From assembly GCA_017612755.1 (NCBI GenBank), contig JAGAFH010000059.1, positions 1-5,146 on the forward strand: 5,146 bases of DNA, in the 5' to 3' direction. This document shows, one piece after another, positions 1 through 5,146 of this stretch. The translations under genes and the position numbers were made by a program. Source of the DNA: Clostridiales bacterium (GTDB lineage: Bacteria; Bacillota; Clostridia; Saccharofermentanales; Saccharofermentanaceae). The first letter of the stretch is position 1; each line of letters begins with the position of its first letter. The notes below the pieces were generated by a model that worked only from the letters and a program-made list of their open reading frames with translations, did not search any database and was not told the DNA's origin.

Positions 1-28
1 AAGACCGCCGGTCAACGGCGGTCTTTTT
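1..28. terminator. Probable factor-independent terminator, perhaps bidirectional
   Basis: Bases 1-10 (AAGACCGCCG) and 16-25 (CGGCGGTCTT) form a perfect 10-bp GC-rich stem around the 5-base loop GTCAA. A run of five T follows on the plus strand (24-28), so the plus-strand reading is a complete terminator. The prepilin-like gene stops only 17 bases to the right on the minus strand, and the hairpin would equally end that transcript. Its minus-strand T-run would lie left of base 1 and cannot be seen, so bidirectional use is inference. Confidence 0.8.
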
Positions 29-44
29 ATTATCAATTATTCAG

Positions 45-752
45 TCAGCAGCTGAAGGAAATACCGTAACGGTTGGTCAGCCATGTCTTTTGCTCTCCGG
101 TAAGTGTGTAGGAACTGCTACTCCAGGAGAATCCGGGAAGATCTGAGAAAGCCCATGCGGAACCGCCAAGATCAAGAACGTCACCGCCGTCTGTATGTGT
201 GATAGAGATACCCAATGTATTCCATCCGTTACCATCTGTAACACTCAGGCTAGTTGTATCGCCACTTACAGTTGCACTGAGAACCTTAGGGCCTTCACCT
301 CTGGGTTCGGAAGCCATACCGTTGCTAAGCGTGATGCCGTTACCAAGATCTACAGGCTCTCCCTCAGGAACAGGTGTAGGCCTGGGTGTATTTGTAGGCC
401 TGGGTGTGTTCGTGGGCCTGGGTGTATTTGTAGGTCCGGGTGTAGGGGTATTTGTAGGAGTTACGCCTTCGGGAAGTGTAGGCTCAGGAGTAGGAGTGGT
501 TGTCGTTCCTCTTCTGGGACGGGGTGTGGGCGGAACTCTGTTGGGACGGGTAGTCGTGATCAGGCTCTGAACACGAAGCTGTGCCTCGTCAACTGCAGGG
601 ATATAGTTCTCTTTGTACTTGTTCTGAGTATTTCTGTATCTCTGAAGCGAATCGCCAATACCGATCGCTGCAACGCTGGCAAGGATAACGATGATCGCGA
701 TAACGAGCATCATCTCTACCAACGTAAAGCCTCTCTTATTTATTTTCTTCAT
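45..752 (-). CDS. Prepilin-like protein with Thr/Pro-repeat linker and unknown C-terminal domain
   Basis: The product is a 235-residue type IV pilin- or pseudopilin-like protein. A short basic leader (MKKINKRG) is followed by FTLVE, the classic prepilin peptidase site: cleavage after Gly8, methylated Phe, and Glu at mature position 5. Residues 9-32 form the hydrophobic N-terminal helix. Residues 33-66 look helical and polar. Residues 68-134 are a Thr/Pro/Arg-rich linker containing three exact NTPRPT repeats (109-126). Residues 135-235 are a Gly/Ser/Thr-rich, probably beta-rich region with Trp177, Trp200, Trp210 and Trp224 and a C-terminal Cys; I do not recognise this domain. The in-frame ATG at 779 would add nine residues, but the strong ribosome binding site at 761-768 and the normal leader length favour 752. 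The gene stands alone, with a candidate promoter upstream and a terminator downstream; no pilus assembly genes are in view. The product would sit in the membrane as a prepilin and then in a pilus or pseudopilus at the surface. The family call is firm; the role (adhesion, minor pilin, secretion) is open. Confidence 0.92.
   Translation of the reverse strand: MKKINKRGFTLVEMMLVIAIIVILASVAAIGIGDSLQRYRNTQNKYKENYIPAVDEAQLRVQSLITTTRPNRVPPTPRPRRGTTTTPTPEPTLPEGVTPTNTPTPGPTNTPRPTNTPRPTNTPRPTPVPEGEPVDLGNGITLSNGMASEPRGEGPKVLSATVSGDTTSLSVTDGNGWNTLGISITHTDGGDVLDLGGSAWAFSDLPGFSWSSSSYTLTGEQKTWLTNRYGISFSC
378..455 (-). repeat. 18-bp tandem repeat encoding the NTPRPT linker
   Basis: Three consecutive 18-base units lie at 378-395, 396-413 and 414-431. 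They differ at only a few positions (the third starts G instead of A; the second has GTTCGT where the others have ATTTGT). A fourth, diverged 24-base unit follows at 432-455. Each of the three units corresponds to six residues of the Thr/Pro linker of the prepilin-like protein. Unit length is a multiple of three, so gain or loss of a unit would keep the reading frame. Confidence 0.9.
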
Positions 753-760
753 GCGGACCG

Positions 761-768
761 CCCTCCTT
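761..768 (-). promoter_or_regulatory. Ribosome binding site fixing the prepilin start
   Basis: On the minus strand this reads AAGGAGGG, an almost ideal Shine-Dalgarno sequence, with 8 bases between it and the ATG at 752. It lies inside the longer open frame that begins at 779, so it argues for the start at 752 and against the upstream ATG. Confidence 0.85.
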
Positions 769-821
769 AAGACGCACATTAAAGCTTCTGTTTTTGATTC
801 AAGATATAAATATACGACCTA

Positions 822-850
822 ATTATAAACCCATCCTTCGAATTTTTGTA
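822..850 (-). promoter_or_regulatory. Candidate promoter for the prepilin-like gene
   Basis: On the minus strand an exact TATAAT lies at 827-822. A 17-base spacer separates it from TACAAA (850-845), which matches only three of six bases of the sigma-A -35 consensus. The surrounding 780-870 region is AT-rich and non-coding, between the cca stop and the prepilin start. The predicted leader would be about 60 bases. No clear hairpin terminator for the upstream cca operon is visible here, so some transcription may read through. Confidence 0.45.
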
Positions 851-870
851 CCCCTTTTTTAACAATTCCT

Positions 871-2235
871 TCATAATTCATGCCATTTTTCTACATAATT
901 CAGCAGTAAATCTCTGAAATTATTGACTTTTCCGTCTATCACCGAATCCAATAAAAATTTTAAAACCTTGCCGATATCTTCCTTTTTTACTGTCCCAAGA
1001 GCCAGAATGTCGTTCCCGTCCACTGCCAGGTCGGCTATCTTCACACAGGCTTTTTCCCTGATAAGATCCTGCCTGAAGCTTATGGTCTTCTCAAGGATCT
1101 CCATCCTGTCATTTCCGGAATTGGAGTGGGCCAGGATATCTGCCCTCTGAAGGATAAAGAGCTGATCGAGAAAGTCCGGATCGAACTGCGACATCATCCT
1201 GGCAGTTCCCCTTCTGGTGCCGTCGGTAAAATCGTCGTGGAATCTTACCAGCATGGAGATGGTCTTCTTTCTGTCGTTTGAGAACTTATATCTGTCCATA
1301 AATTCCAGAACGACCGCTTCTCCTGCCGCCGCATGTCCCTTCATGTGACCTCTTCCGTTCCTGTCAAGGAAAAAGACATCCGGCTTTGCTATATCGTGGA
1401 AAATGGCTGAATAGGATAAGACCTCATCTCTCTTCCCGTCCACCACCGGTATCCCCGCCAGGGTATCCAGTGTATGCTCCAGCACATCCCTGTCATGGTG
1501 GGGAGTCCTCTGGTCAAATCCCTCCATCTTCTTAAGTCCCGGGATCACGTAAGACAGCACGTCGATATTATCCCTTATGGCATCCGGTGCATACTCCCCG
1601 CTGACGATCCCGTCCATTTCGGTCCTTATCCTCTCAGGAGATATCTCCCCCAGAAGATAAGCTGTGTCCTTCATGGCCCGGGAAGTCCCTTCTTCTATCT
1701 TAAATCCCAGACGGGACGAAAACCTGATCCCGCGAAGTATCCTGAGGGCATCCTCCCTGAACCTTTTCTGCGGATCGCCTACCGCCCTTATTATCCTGTT
1801 TTCGATATCAGTGATGCCGCCCACCGTGTCCCTGACCATATTGTCGGAACCGAGGTAAAGGGCGTTCATGGTAAAGTCACGTCTCTTAACGTCCTCCTCG
1901 ATACTGTCAGCGAAAAAAACAGCGTCAGGGTGTCTGTTGTCGGAATATCCGGTCTCGGTCCTGAAAGTAGTGACCTCCACCGGTTCTTCCCCGGAAAGGG
2001 CCACAACAGTCCCGTGCTTAAGGCCGTTACAGTCGATAAGCCGGAAGCCGGAAGCCGAAAGGGCTTCACCCACCCTGTCAGGAGTCATGTCTGTGGCGAT
2101 ATCATAGTCGTGGGGCTTCTGTCCCAGTATCAGATTCCTTACTGCGCCCCCCACAACATAAGCCCGGGCGCCCTCTTTTTCGAGAACGTCCATTACGTCT
2201 TTAATGTGATCCGGTATAGGGTATGGCCCTCTCAT
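871..2235 (-). CDS. cca: CCA tRNA nucleotidyltransferase (class II) with HD domain
   Basis: This 454-residue enzyme adds or repairs the 3'-terminal CCA of tRNAs in the cytoplasm using CTP and ATP, without a nucleic acid template. Class II motifs appear in order: VVGGAVRN (27-34) and the catalytic DYD (Asp43, Asp45); a flexible-loop region around GYSDNRHP (96-103); RRDFTMNAL (118-126); the nucleotide-selecting EDALRILRGIRF (161-172); and ERIRTEM (201-207). A C-terminal HD phosphohydrolase-type domain follows, with His254, the His280-Asp281 pair, and Asp366 in RADILAH; in related CCA enzymes this domain carries phosphatase or phosphodiesterase activity. The loop argues for CCA- or A-adding activity rather than CC-only. 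The start lies six bases after the stop of the dehydrogenase-like gene. The nearest Shine-Dalgarno-like sequence (AGAGG, 2255-2251) is about 15 bases away, longer than usual, so translational coupling is likely. The Met at 2235 is kept because the typical N-terminal helix (IPDHIKDVMDVL) begins right after it. A poly(A) polymerase-like role is less likely. Confidence 0.94.
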   Translation of the reverse strand: MRGPYPIPDHIKDVMDVLEKEGARAYVVGGAVRNLILGQKPHDYDIATDMTPDRVGEALSASGFRLIDCNGLKHGTVVALSGEEPVEVTTFRTETGYSDNRHPDAVFFADSIEEDVKRRDFTMNALYLGSDNMVRDTVGGITDIENRIIRAVGDPQKRFREDALRILRGIRFSSRLGFKIEEGTSRAMKDTAYLLGEISPERIRTEMDGIVSGEYAPDAIRDNIDVLSYVIPGLKKMEGFDQRTPHHDRDVLEHTLDTLAGIPVVDGKRDEVLSYSAIFHDIAKPDVFFLDRNGRGHMKGHAAAGEAVVLEFMDRYKFSNDRKKTISMLVRFHDDFTDGTRRGTARMMSQFDPDFLDQLFILQRADILAHSNSGNDRMEILEKTISFRQDLIREKACVKIADLAVDGNDILALGTVKKEDIGKVLKFLLDSVIDGKVNNFRDLLLNYVEKWHEL

Positions 2236-2241
2236 AAATGA

Positions 2242-3426
2242 TCAGGAGATCCTCTCAAAGGTCCCCGTCATGATCTGGACAAGATCTTTTGTCTCAAAGA
2301 AGTAGAGTCCGTAATTAGCAGCATCCCTTCTTGTATCGTCTGCTATCCTTGTGATCTCGCTGTCGGAAAGATCGACCTTAGGCATGTTATATTCAGTCAT
2401 ATCACATATCCTTCTAAGTCCGGCCACAAATGTGGAAGCCGCGCTCTCCACACTTGAACTCATGGTGCAGAGATGAAGCTCCCTGGCAAGATCGGAAAGA
2501 TCCTCCTTACACTTTTCCGTATAGAGCTCCATAGCCTTGGTAAGAAGGGGAAGATGGTAAGCCGCAAAAGCCACCCCGTATCTGGAGATCATGTAGTTAG
2601 TGATTATGTGGGCATATCCGAGACCGAACATCCTGCTGGCGATGCCGGAATAAAGGCCGCCTACGGAAAGAAGTCTTCTGGCGTATGAGTCGTCAGGATC
2701 ATCCTTGAGTTTCTTGATATTGGTGAATATGGAATAGCAGGCATTTACGGCATTGGCCCTGTAGGGAGAATTGAACTTGGAGGCAGGGCTGATATAAGCC
2801 TCCACCGCGCATGCCAGTGCGCTGAAGGAACTTCCGAGAGCCCAGGCCATCTCTGTCCTGACCGAAAAGTCCGTATCCACCACAACGATCTGGGGGATAA
2901 GATAGCTGCTCATACAAAGGTTCCATTTCTCATACTTGGTGTCGTAGTACTCCGCATAAAGGGTAGTCGGAGATGCACTGTTGTCCGTAACTATACAGCA
3001 GAGGACCGAGATATCCTTCTTAAGCTTGTTGAGGCCTGCAAATTCAGACAATTCCTTGACGGGGTTTACTGCAGCAGCCGCAACCAGCTTGCCGCAGTCG
3101 ATATCAGCCGTTCCGCCGATAGTGATGATGGTATCGCAGTTAAATTCCTTATAGACCCCAAGGCCTCCGAAAACATCAACCTCATTGAGGAACGGTTCCT
3201 TCCTGACATACTTGAAGCAACGGAAACCCTTATCAGTATAATGACCGATAAGATCGGAAGTACCTTTGAACTTCACCGTGACGGTATTACAGAGAAAGAG
3301 GATCCTTCTCGTACCAAGGCGCCTCAGTTCATCTTCCAGTTCAAAAGCATCACCGCTGTCCAGGAAAAGGGCCTGCGGTTCATATTCTGCCTCTTTTGCG
3401 TATTTCAGATAATCGCCTGCTACCAT
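2242..3426 (-). CDS. Iron-alcohol-dehydrogenase-like protein with degenerate metal site
   Basis: This 394-residue protein has the length and layout of the iron-containing alcohol dehydrogenase / dehydroquinate-synthase-like superfamily. The N-terminal half looks Rossmann-like: IITIGG followed by TADIDCGK (106-113) matches the family's GGGSxxDxxK nucleotide-binding loop, with Asp110 and Lys113 kept. PQIVVVDTDF (178-187) and ALACAVEAYISPAS (203-216) match the conserved start of the helical half. In that segment the usual metal-binding Asp and His are Ser202 and Cys206 by my hand alignment. The third ligand appears kept as His273 (GLGYAH), the nearby catalytic His is Asn277, and the fourth ligand in the PHG motif aligns with Tyr283 (YGVA) or, without gaps, Phe287. 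Ordinary metal-dependent dehydrogenase chemistry therefore seems unlikely. There are 12 cysteines. It is the middle gene of a probable operon, 11 bases after thrH and 6 before cca, with AGAGG at good spacing before its ATG. The frame is intact, so it looks maintained rather than decaying. Substrate and role are unknown. Confidence 0.85.
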   Translation of the reverse strand: MVAGDYLKYAKEAEYEPQALFLDSGDAFELEDELRRLGTRRILFLCNTVTVKFKGTSDLIGHYTDKGFRCFKYVRKEPFLNEVDVFGGLGVYKEFNCDTIITIGGTADIDCGKLVAAAAVNPVKELSEFAGLNKLKKDISVLCCIVTDNSASPTTLYAEYYDTKYEKWNLCMSSYLIPQIVVVDTDFSVRTEMAWALGSSFSALACAVEAYISPASKFNSPYRANAVNACYSIFTNIKKLKDDPDDSYARRLLSVGGLYSGIASRMFGLGYAHIITNYMISRYGVAFAAYHLPLLTKAMELYTEKCKEDLSDLARELHLCTMSSSVESAASTFVAGLRRICDMTEYNMPKVDLSDSEITRIADDTRRDAANYGLYFFETKDLVQIMTGTFERIS

Positions 3427-3437
3427 CAGATGACCTC

Positions 3438-4040
3438 TTACTTAAGTACTGACTTTATAGCTGCCAGGAAATCGTCGAACTCTTCAAAAGCCTGAAGATC
3501 CGGATTGTCCTTTATGATCTGCTCCGTGCTCCTGAACAGGAACCCTGCCCTGGAAGCTCTTATCATCGCCAGATCGTTAAAGCTGTCGCCTGCGGCGATG
3601 GTATCAAATCCCATAGCCTGAAGGGACTTGACCGTGGTGAGCTTACTCTGCTCACAGCGCATCTTAAATCCGGTGATCTCCCCGTTCTCCGCAACTTCCA
3701 AAGTGTTGCAGAAAAGAGTGGGATAGTTCAGCTTCTTCATAAGAGGAGCTGCAAACTGTGTAAATGTATCGCTTATGATTATCACCTGGGCAACCTTACG
3801 GAGTTCATCCAGGAACTCCTTTGCCCCGGGAAGAGGATCTATGGTGGATATAACTTCCTGTATCTCCTTAAGTCCCAGTCCGTGTTCCTTAAGAATACCC
3901 AGTCTCCACTTCATGAGTTTGTCGTAATCAGGCTCGTCCCTTGTGGTCCTCTTAAGTTCGGGAATACCCGAAGCCTCCGAAAAAGCTATCCATATCTCGG
4001 GAACAAGAACGCCTTCCATATCAAGACATACTACATCCAT
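3438..4040 (-). CDS. thrH: Phosphoserine phosphatase / homoserine phosphotransferase ThrH
   Basis: This 200-residue HAD-superfamily enzyme closely resembles the ThrH family first described in Pseudomonas. That family hydrolyses phosphoserine and can move its phosphate to homoserine, linking serine and threonine synthesis in the cytoplasm. Motif I is DMEGV, with nucleophile Asp7 and the family-typical Glu9 in place of the second Asp of most HAD phosphatases. The stretch VLVPEIWIAF (11-20) and TTRDEPDYDKLMKWRL (32-47) are strongly ThrH-like. Motif II is Ser90 in IISDTF, motif III probably Lys133, and motif IV GDSFND (151-156) supplies the magnesium-binding acids. Length equals that of known ThrH proteins, and all catalytic positions are present. 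The start is supported by TTGGAGGA eight bases upstream. It is the first gene of a tight cluster with the dehydrogenase-like gene and cca. Whether phosphatase or transferase activity dominates here cannot be told from sequence. Confidence 0.94.
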   Translation of the reverse strand: MDVVCLDMEGVLVPEIWIAFSEASGIPELKRTTRDEPDYDKLMKWRLGILKEHGLGLKEIQEVISTIDPLPGAKEFLDELRKVAQVIIISDTFTQFAAPLMKKLNYPTLFCNTLEVAENGEITGFKMRCEQSKLTTVKSLQAMGFDTIAAGDSFNDLAMIRASRAGFLFRSTEQIIKDNPDLQAFEEFDDFLAAIKSVLK

Positions 4041-4047
4041 TTAAAAA

Positions 4048-4055
4048 TCCTCCAA
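4048..4055 (-). promoter_or_regulatory. Ribosome binding site of thrH
   Basis: The minus strand reads TTGGAGGA here, with eight A/T bases between GGAGG and the ATG at 4040. This is a strong site, in contrast to the weak, distant one before cca, and suggests thrH is the efficiently initiated first gene of the operon. Confidence 0.8.
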
Positions 4056-4074
4056 GTGTTTGTGTCCAAACTTT

Positions 4075-4103
4075 ATTTTAACACATGCACCTCAATTATT
4101 CAT
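4075..4103 (-). promoter_or_regulatory. Candidate extended -10 promoter for the thrH operon
   Basis: On the minus strand TGTTAAAAT at 4083-4075 fits an extended -10 element (TG, one base, then TAAAAT, five of six to consensus). The best -35 match at 17-base spacing, ATGAAT (4103-4098), is poor and lies within the last codons of the upstream gene. Extended -10 promoters often tolerate a weak -35. The leader would be about 30 bases. No terminator is visible for the upstream gene, so read-through into thrH is an alternative. Confidence 0.4.
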
Positions 4104-5146
4104 AGGACCCGGGCCGCCCTGGGGAGGCTCGGGAAAACTTCCGTCTGAAGGAGGCTCCATACCCCCTCCCATGGGAGGCTCAAAGTCCCCCATATCAGAA
4201 GGGAATGTCATATCCCCGGGATCTGAGGGCATCCCCATACCGCCGAACCCCATGCCGTCCTCGAACTGGTTGGTTATAGTATCGGTCTGCTCACCGTTCA
4301 CGTAGATCGTACCGCCTGTATATTCACAGGTGCTGTCATAGTCAAAAGGAAACTGGGCCGTTATGTCCAGGGTACCCCCTGTGATGGTCAGGCTTCCGTT
4401 GGAATCTATGGCATCCGTATCTCCCTGACCCATAATGATAGTGATATCACCGCCGTTGATAACTATGGCAGGAGACAGCTCGTCTGATTTTTGTGAAGCA
4501 TTGATACCGTCATCTGAGGCTGTCAGTGTCAGTGTTCCCCCGTCGATGGTCACCTGTGTGCTCTCTATAGCTTCCGTCGCCTCTATATCGATGATGCCGT
4601 CTTCTATAGTAAGAGTCTCTTTGGACTGAAGGCCGTCGCCTGAAGCCGTGATATCTATCTGACCTCCTGCTATCACCAGATCATCCTTACAGACGACAGC
4701 GTGATCTGAAGAGGATATGGTCAGTCCCCCGTCTCCGTTTATGGTGAGGTCATCCTTACTGAAGATAACTCCGTCCACATTGTTATCCCCGTCAGCTTCA
4801 AAAGTCCCGCTGTTGGAAAGCTCATTGGAGCTGCCTTCGTCCAGGGTCAAAAATACCTTGTCCGCCGCCTTCACATATACTGCCGCCGAATCGGAACATT
4901 CGATATCGCATCCGGACAGTACCAGCTGCAGCGTATCATCTTCTGCATCCACTACTATCTGACCGTCGGTCAGACTTCCGGTGATAATATATGTACCTTC
5001 TTCAGAGATGGTTACAACGCTTCCGCTTATATTTACTGCGGATGAATCACAGGAAGCCGTATCTCCCTGAAGTTCTATCGTTACCGCTTCATCCTCATCG
5101 TAGGAAGGATCCGTATCCCTTTCGGAAACAAGTTCTGCTGTCTCCC
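4092..5146 (-). CDS. Cthe_2159-type carbohydrate-binding beta-helix protein, 5' end outside window
   Basis: The frame is open from the stop at 4092 to the right edge (350 full codons visible), so the N-terminus, including any signal peptide, is missing. The protein matches the Cthe_2159 family (carbohydrate-binding domain-containing proteins; the Clostridium thermocellum founder binds cellulose and polygalacturonate). Diagnostic stretches, numbered from the first visible codon: GTYIITGSLTDGQIVVDA (50-67), followed by DDTLQLVLSGCDI, then KVFLTLDEGSSNEL, FSKDDLTINGDGGLTI, and repeated rungs such as GGQIDITASGDGLQSK, DGIIDIEATEAIES, GGTLTLTASDDGINAS and GGTLDITAQ. These recurring, Asp-rich turns fit a right-handed parallel beta-helix, with calcium binding known in the family. 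The final 57 residues (294-350) are a low-complexity Gly/Met/Pro/Asp tail; similar tails occur in relatives. The visible N-terminal part (about 1-20) is acidic and linker-like. Likely secreted or surface attached, with a role in binding plant polysaccharide inferred from the family. It precedes the thrH cluster by 51 bases. Confidence 0.9.
   Translation of the reverse strand, partial: ETAELVSERDTDPSYDEDEAVTIELQGDTASCDSSAVNISGSVVTISEEGTYIITGSLTDGQIVVDAEDDTLQLVLSGCDIECSDSAAVYVKAADKVFLTLDEGSSNELSNSGTFEADGDNNVDGVIFSKDDLTINGDGGLTISSSDHAVVCKDDLVIAGGQIDITASGDGLQSKETLTIEDGIIDIEATEAIESTQVTIDGGTLTLTASDDGINASQKSDELSPAIVINGGDITIIMGQGDTDAIDSNGSLTITGGTLDITAQFPFDYDSTCEYTGGTIYVNGEQTDTITNQFEDGMGFGGMGMPSDPGDMTFPSDMGDFEPPMGGGMEPPSDGSFPEPPQGGPGPMNN

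Noticed and set aside
195..770. Plus-strand open frames opposite the prepilin gene, including a Cys/Gly/Arg-rich repeat product
   Set aside because: Their repeats are only the antisense reading of the Thr/Pro linker repeat; the minus frame has a clear prepilin cleavage site and ribosome binding site.
753..779. Upstream ATG at 779 as start of the prepilin gene
   Set aside because: It would place a strong ribosome binding site inside the gene and make the leader unusually long; the ATG at 752 has ideal spacing.
780..870. Possible terminator or riboswitch between cca and the prepilin gene
   Set aside because: I found A- and T-rich tracts but no stable GC-rich stem followed by a T-run, and no known riboswitch core; only a promoter candidate is supportable.
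1474..2241. Long plus-strand open frame (255 codons) opposite cca
   Set aside because: It lies wholly antisense to a gene with all class II CCA motifs, shows no recognisable domain, and is explained by the codon bias of the real gene.
4060..4305. Plus-strand Pro/Gly-rich open frame
   Set aside because: It is the antisense of the low-complexity tail of the carbohydrate-binding protein and has no independent support.
4092..4952. Start of the carbohydrate-binding protein at position 4952
   Set aside because: That codon is an internal GTG (Val). The frame continues without a stop to the window edge, and the upstream residues (GTYIITGSLTDGQIV) belong to the conserved family core.
1..5146. CRISPR array, insertion sequence, tRNA or defence system
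   Set aside because: No regularly spaced direct repeats, no transposase-like or nuclease-like product, no terminal inverted repeats and no tRNA cloverleaf were seen.

Overview
The window reads as chromosomal DNA from an anaerobic gut- or rumen-type Clostridia bacterium, most likely Lachnospiraceae-like. This is inferred from moderate GC, strong AGGAGG-type ribosome binding sites, a Cthe_2159-type carbohydrate-binding protein, a prepilin-like protein with a Thr/Pro linker, and an HD-domain CCA enzyme. No sequence seen here fixes the genus. Every gene is on the minus strand, so transcription runs from right to left. There are five protein genes, no RNA genes, no mobile elements and no CRISPR.

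Layout in the direction of transcription. (1) 5146-4092: the 3' part of a gene for a secreted or surface beta-helix carbohydrate-binding protein of the Cthe_2159 family; its 5' end lies outside the window. (2) 4091-4041: a short gap with a possible extended -10 promoter, a small hairpin and a strong ribosome binding site. (3) 4040-871: a tight three-gene cluster, probably one operon. It holds thrH (HAD-family phosphoserine phosphatase / homoserine phosphotransferase), an iron-alcohol-dehydrogenase-like protein whose metal ligands are mostly lost, and cca (tRNA nucleotidyltransferase with an HD domain). The gaps are 11 and 6 bases. (4) 870-753: a gap with a candidate promoter (exact TATAAT) and a strong ribosome binding site. 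(5) 752-45: a stand-alone type IV prepilin-like gene with a Thr/Pro repeat linker and a tryptophan-containing C-terminal region. (6) 1-28: a perfect 10-bp hairpin with a T-run, a probable factor-independent terminator.

The central operon joins amino-acid phosphate chemistry (ThrH), tRNA 3'-end maturation (Cca) and a protein of unknown role. The two outer genes encode probable cell-surface proteins, one of them from a family known to bind plant polysaccharides. The most unusual item is the dehydrogenase-like protein: it keeps the fold signatures, but by manual alignment only one of the four metal-binding positions remains. I see no clear evidence of an entirely new multi-gene system.
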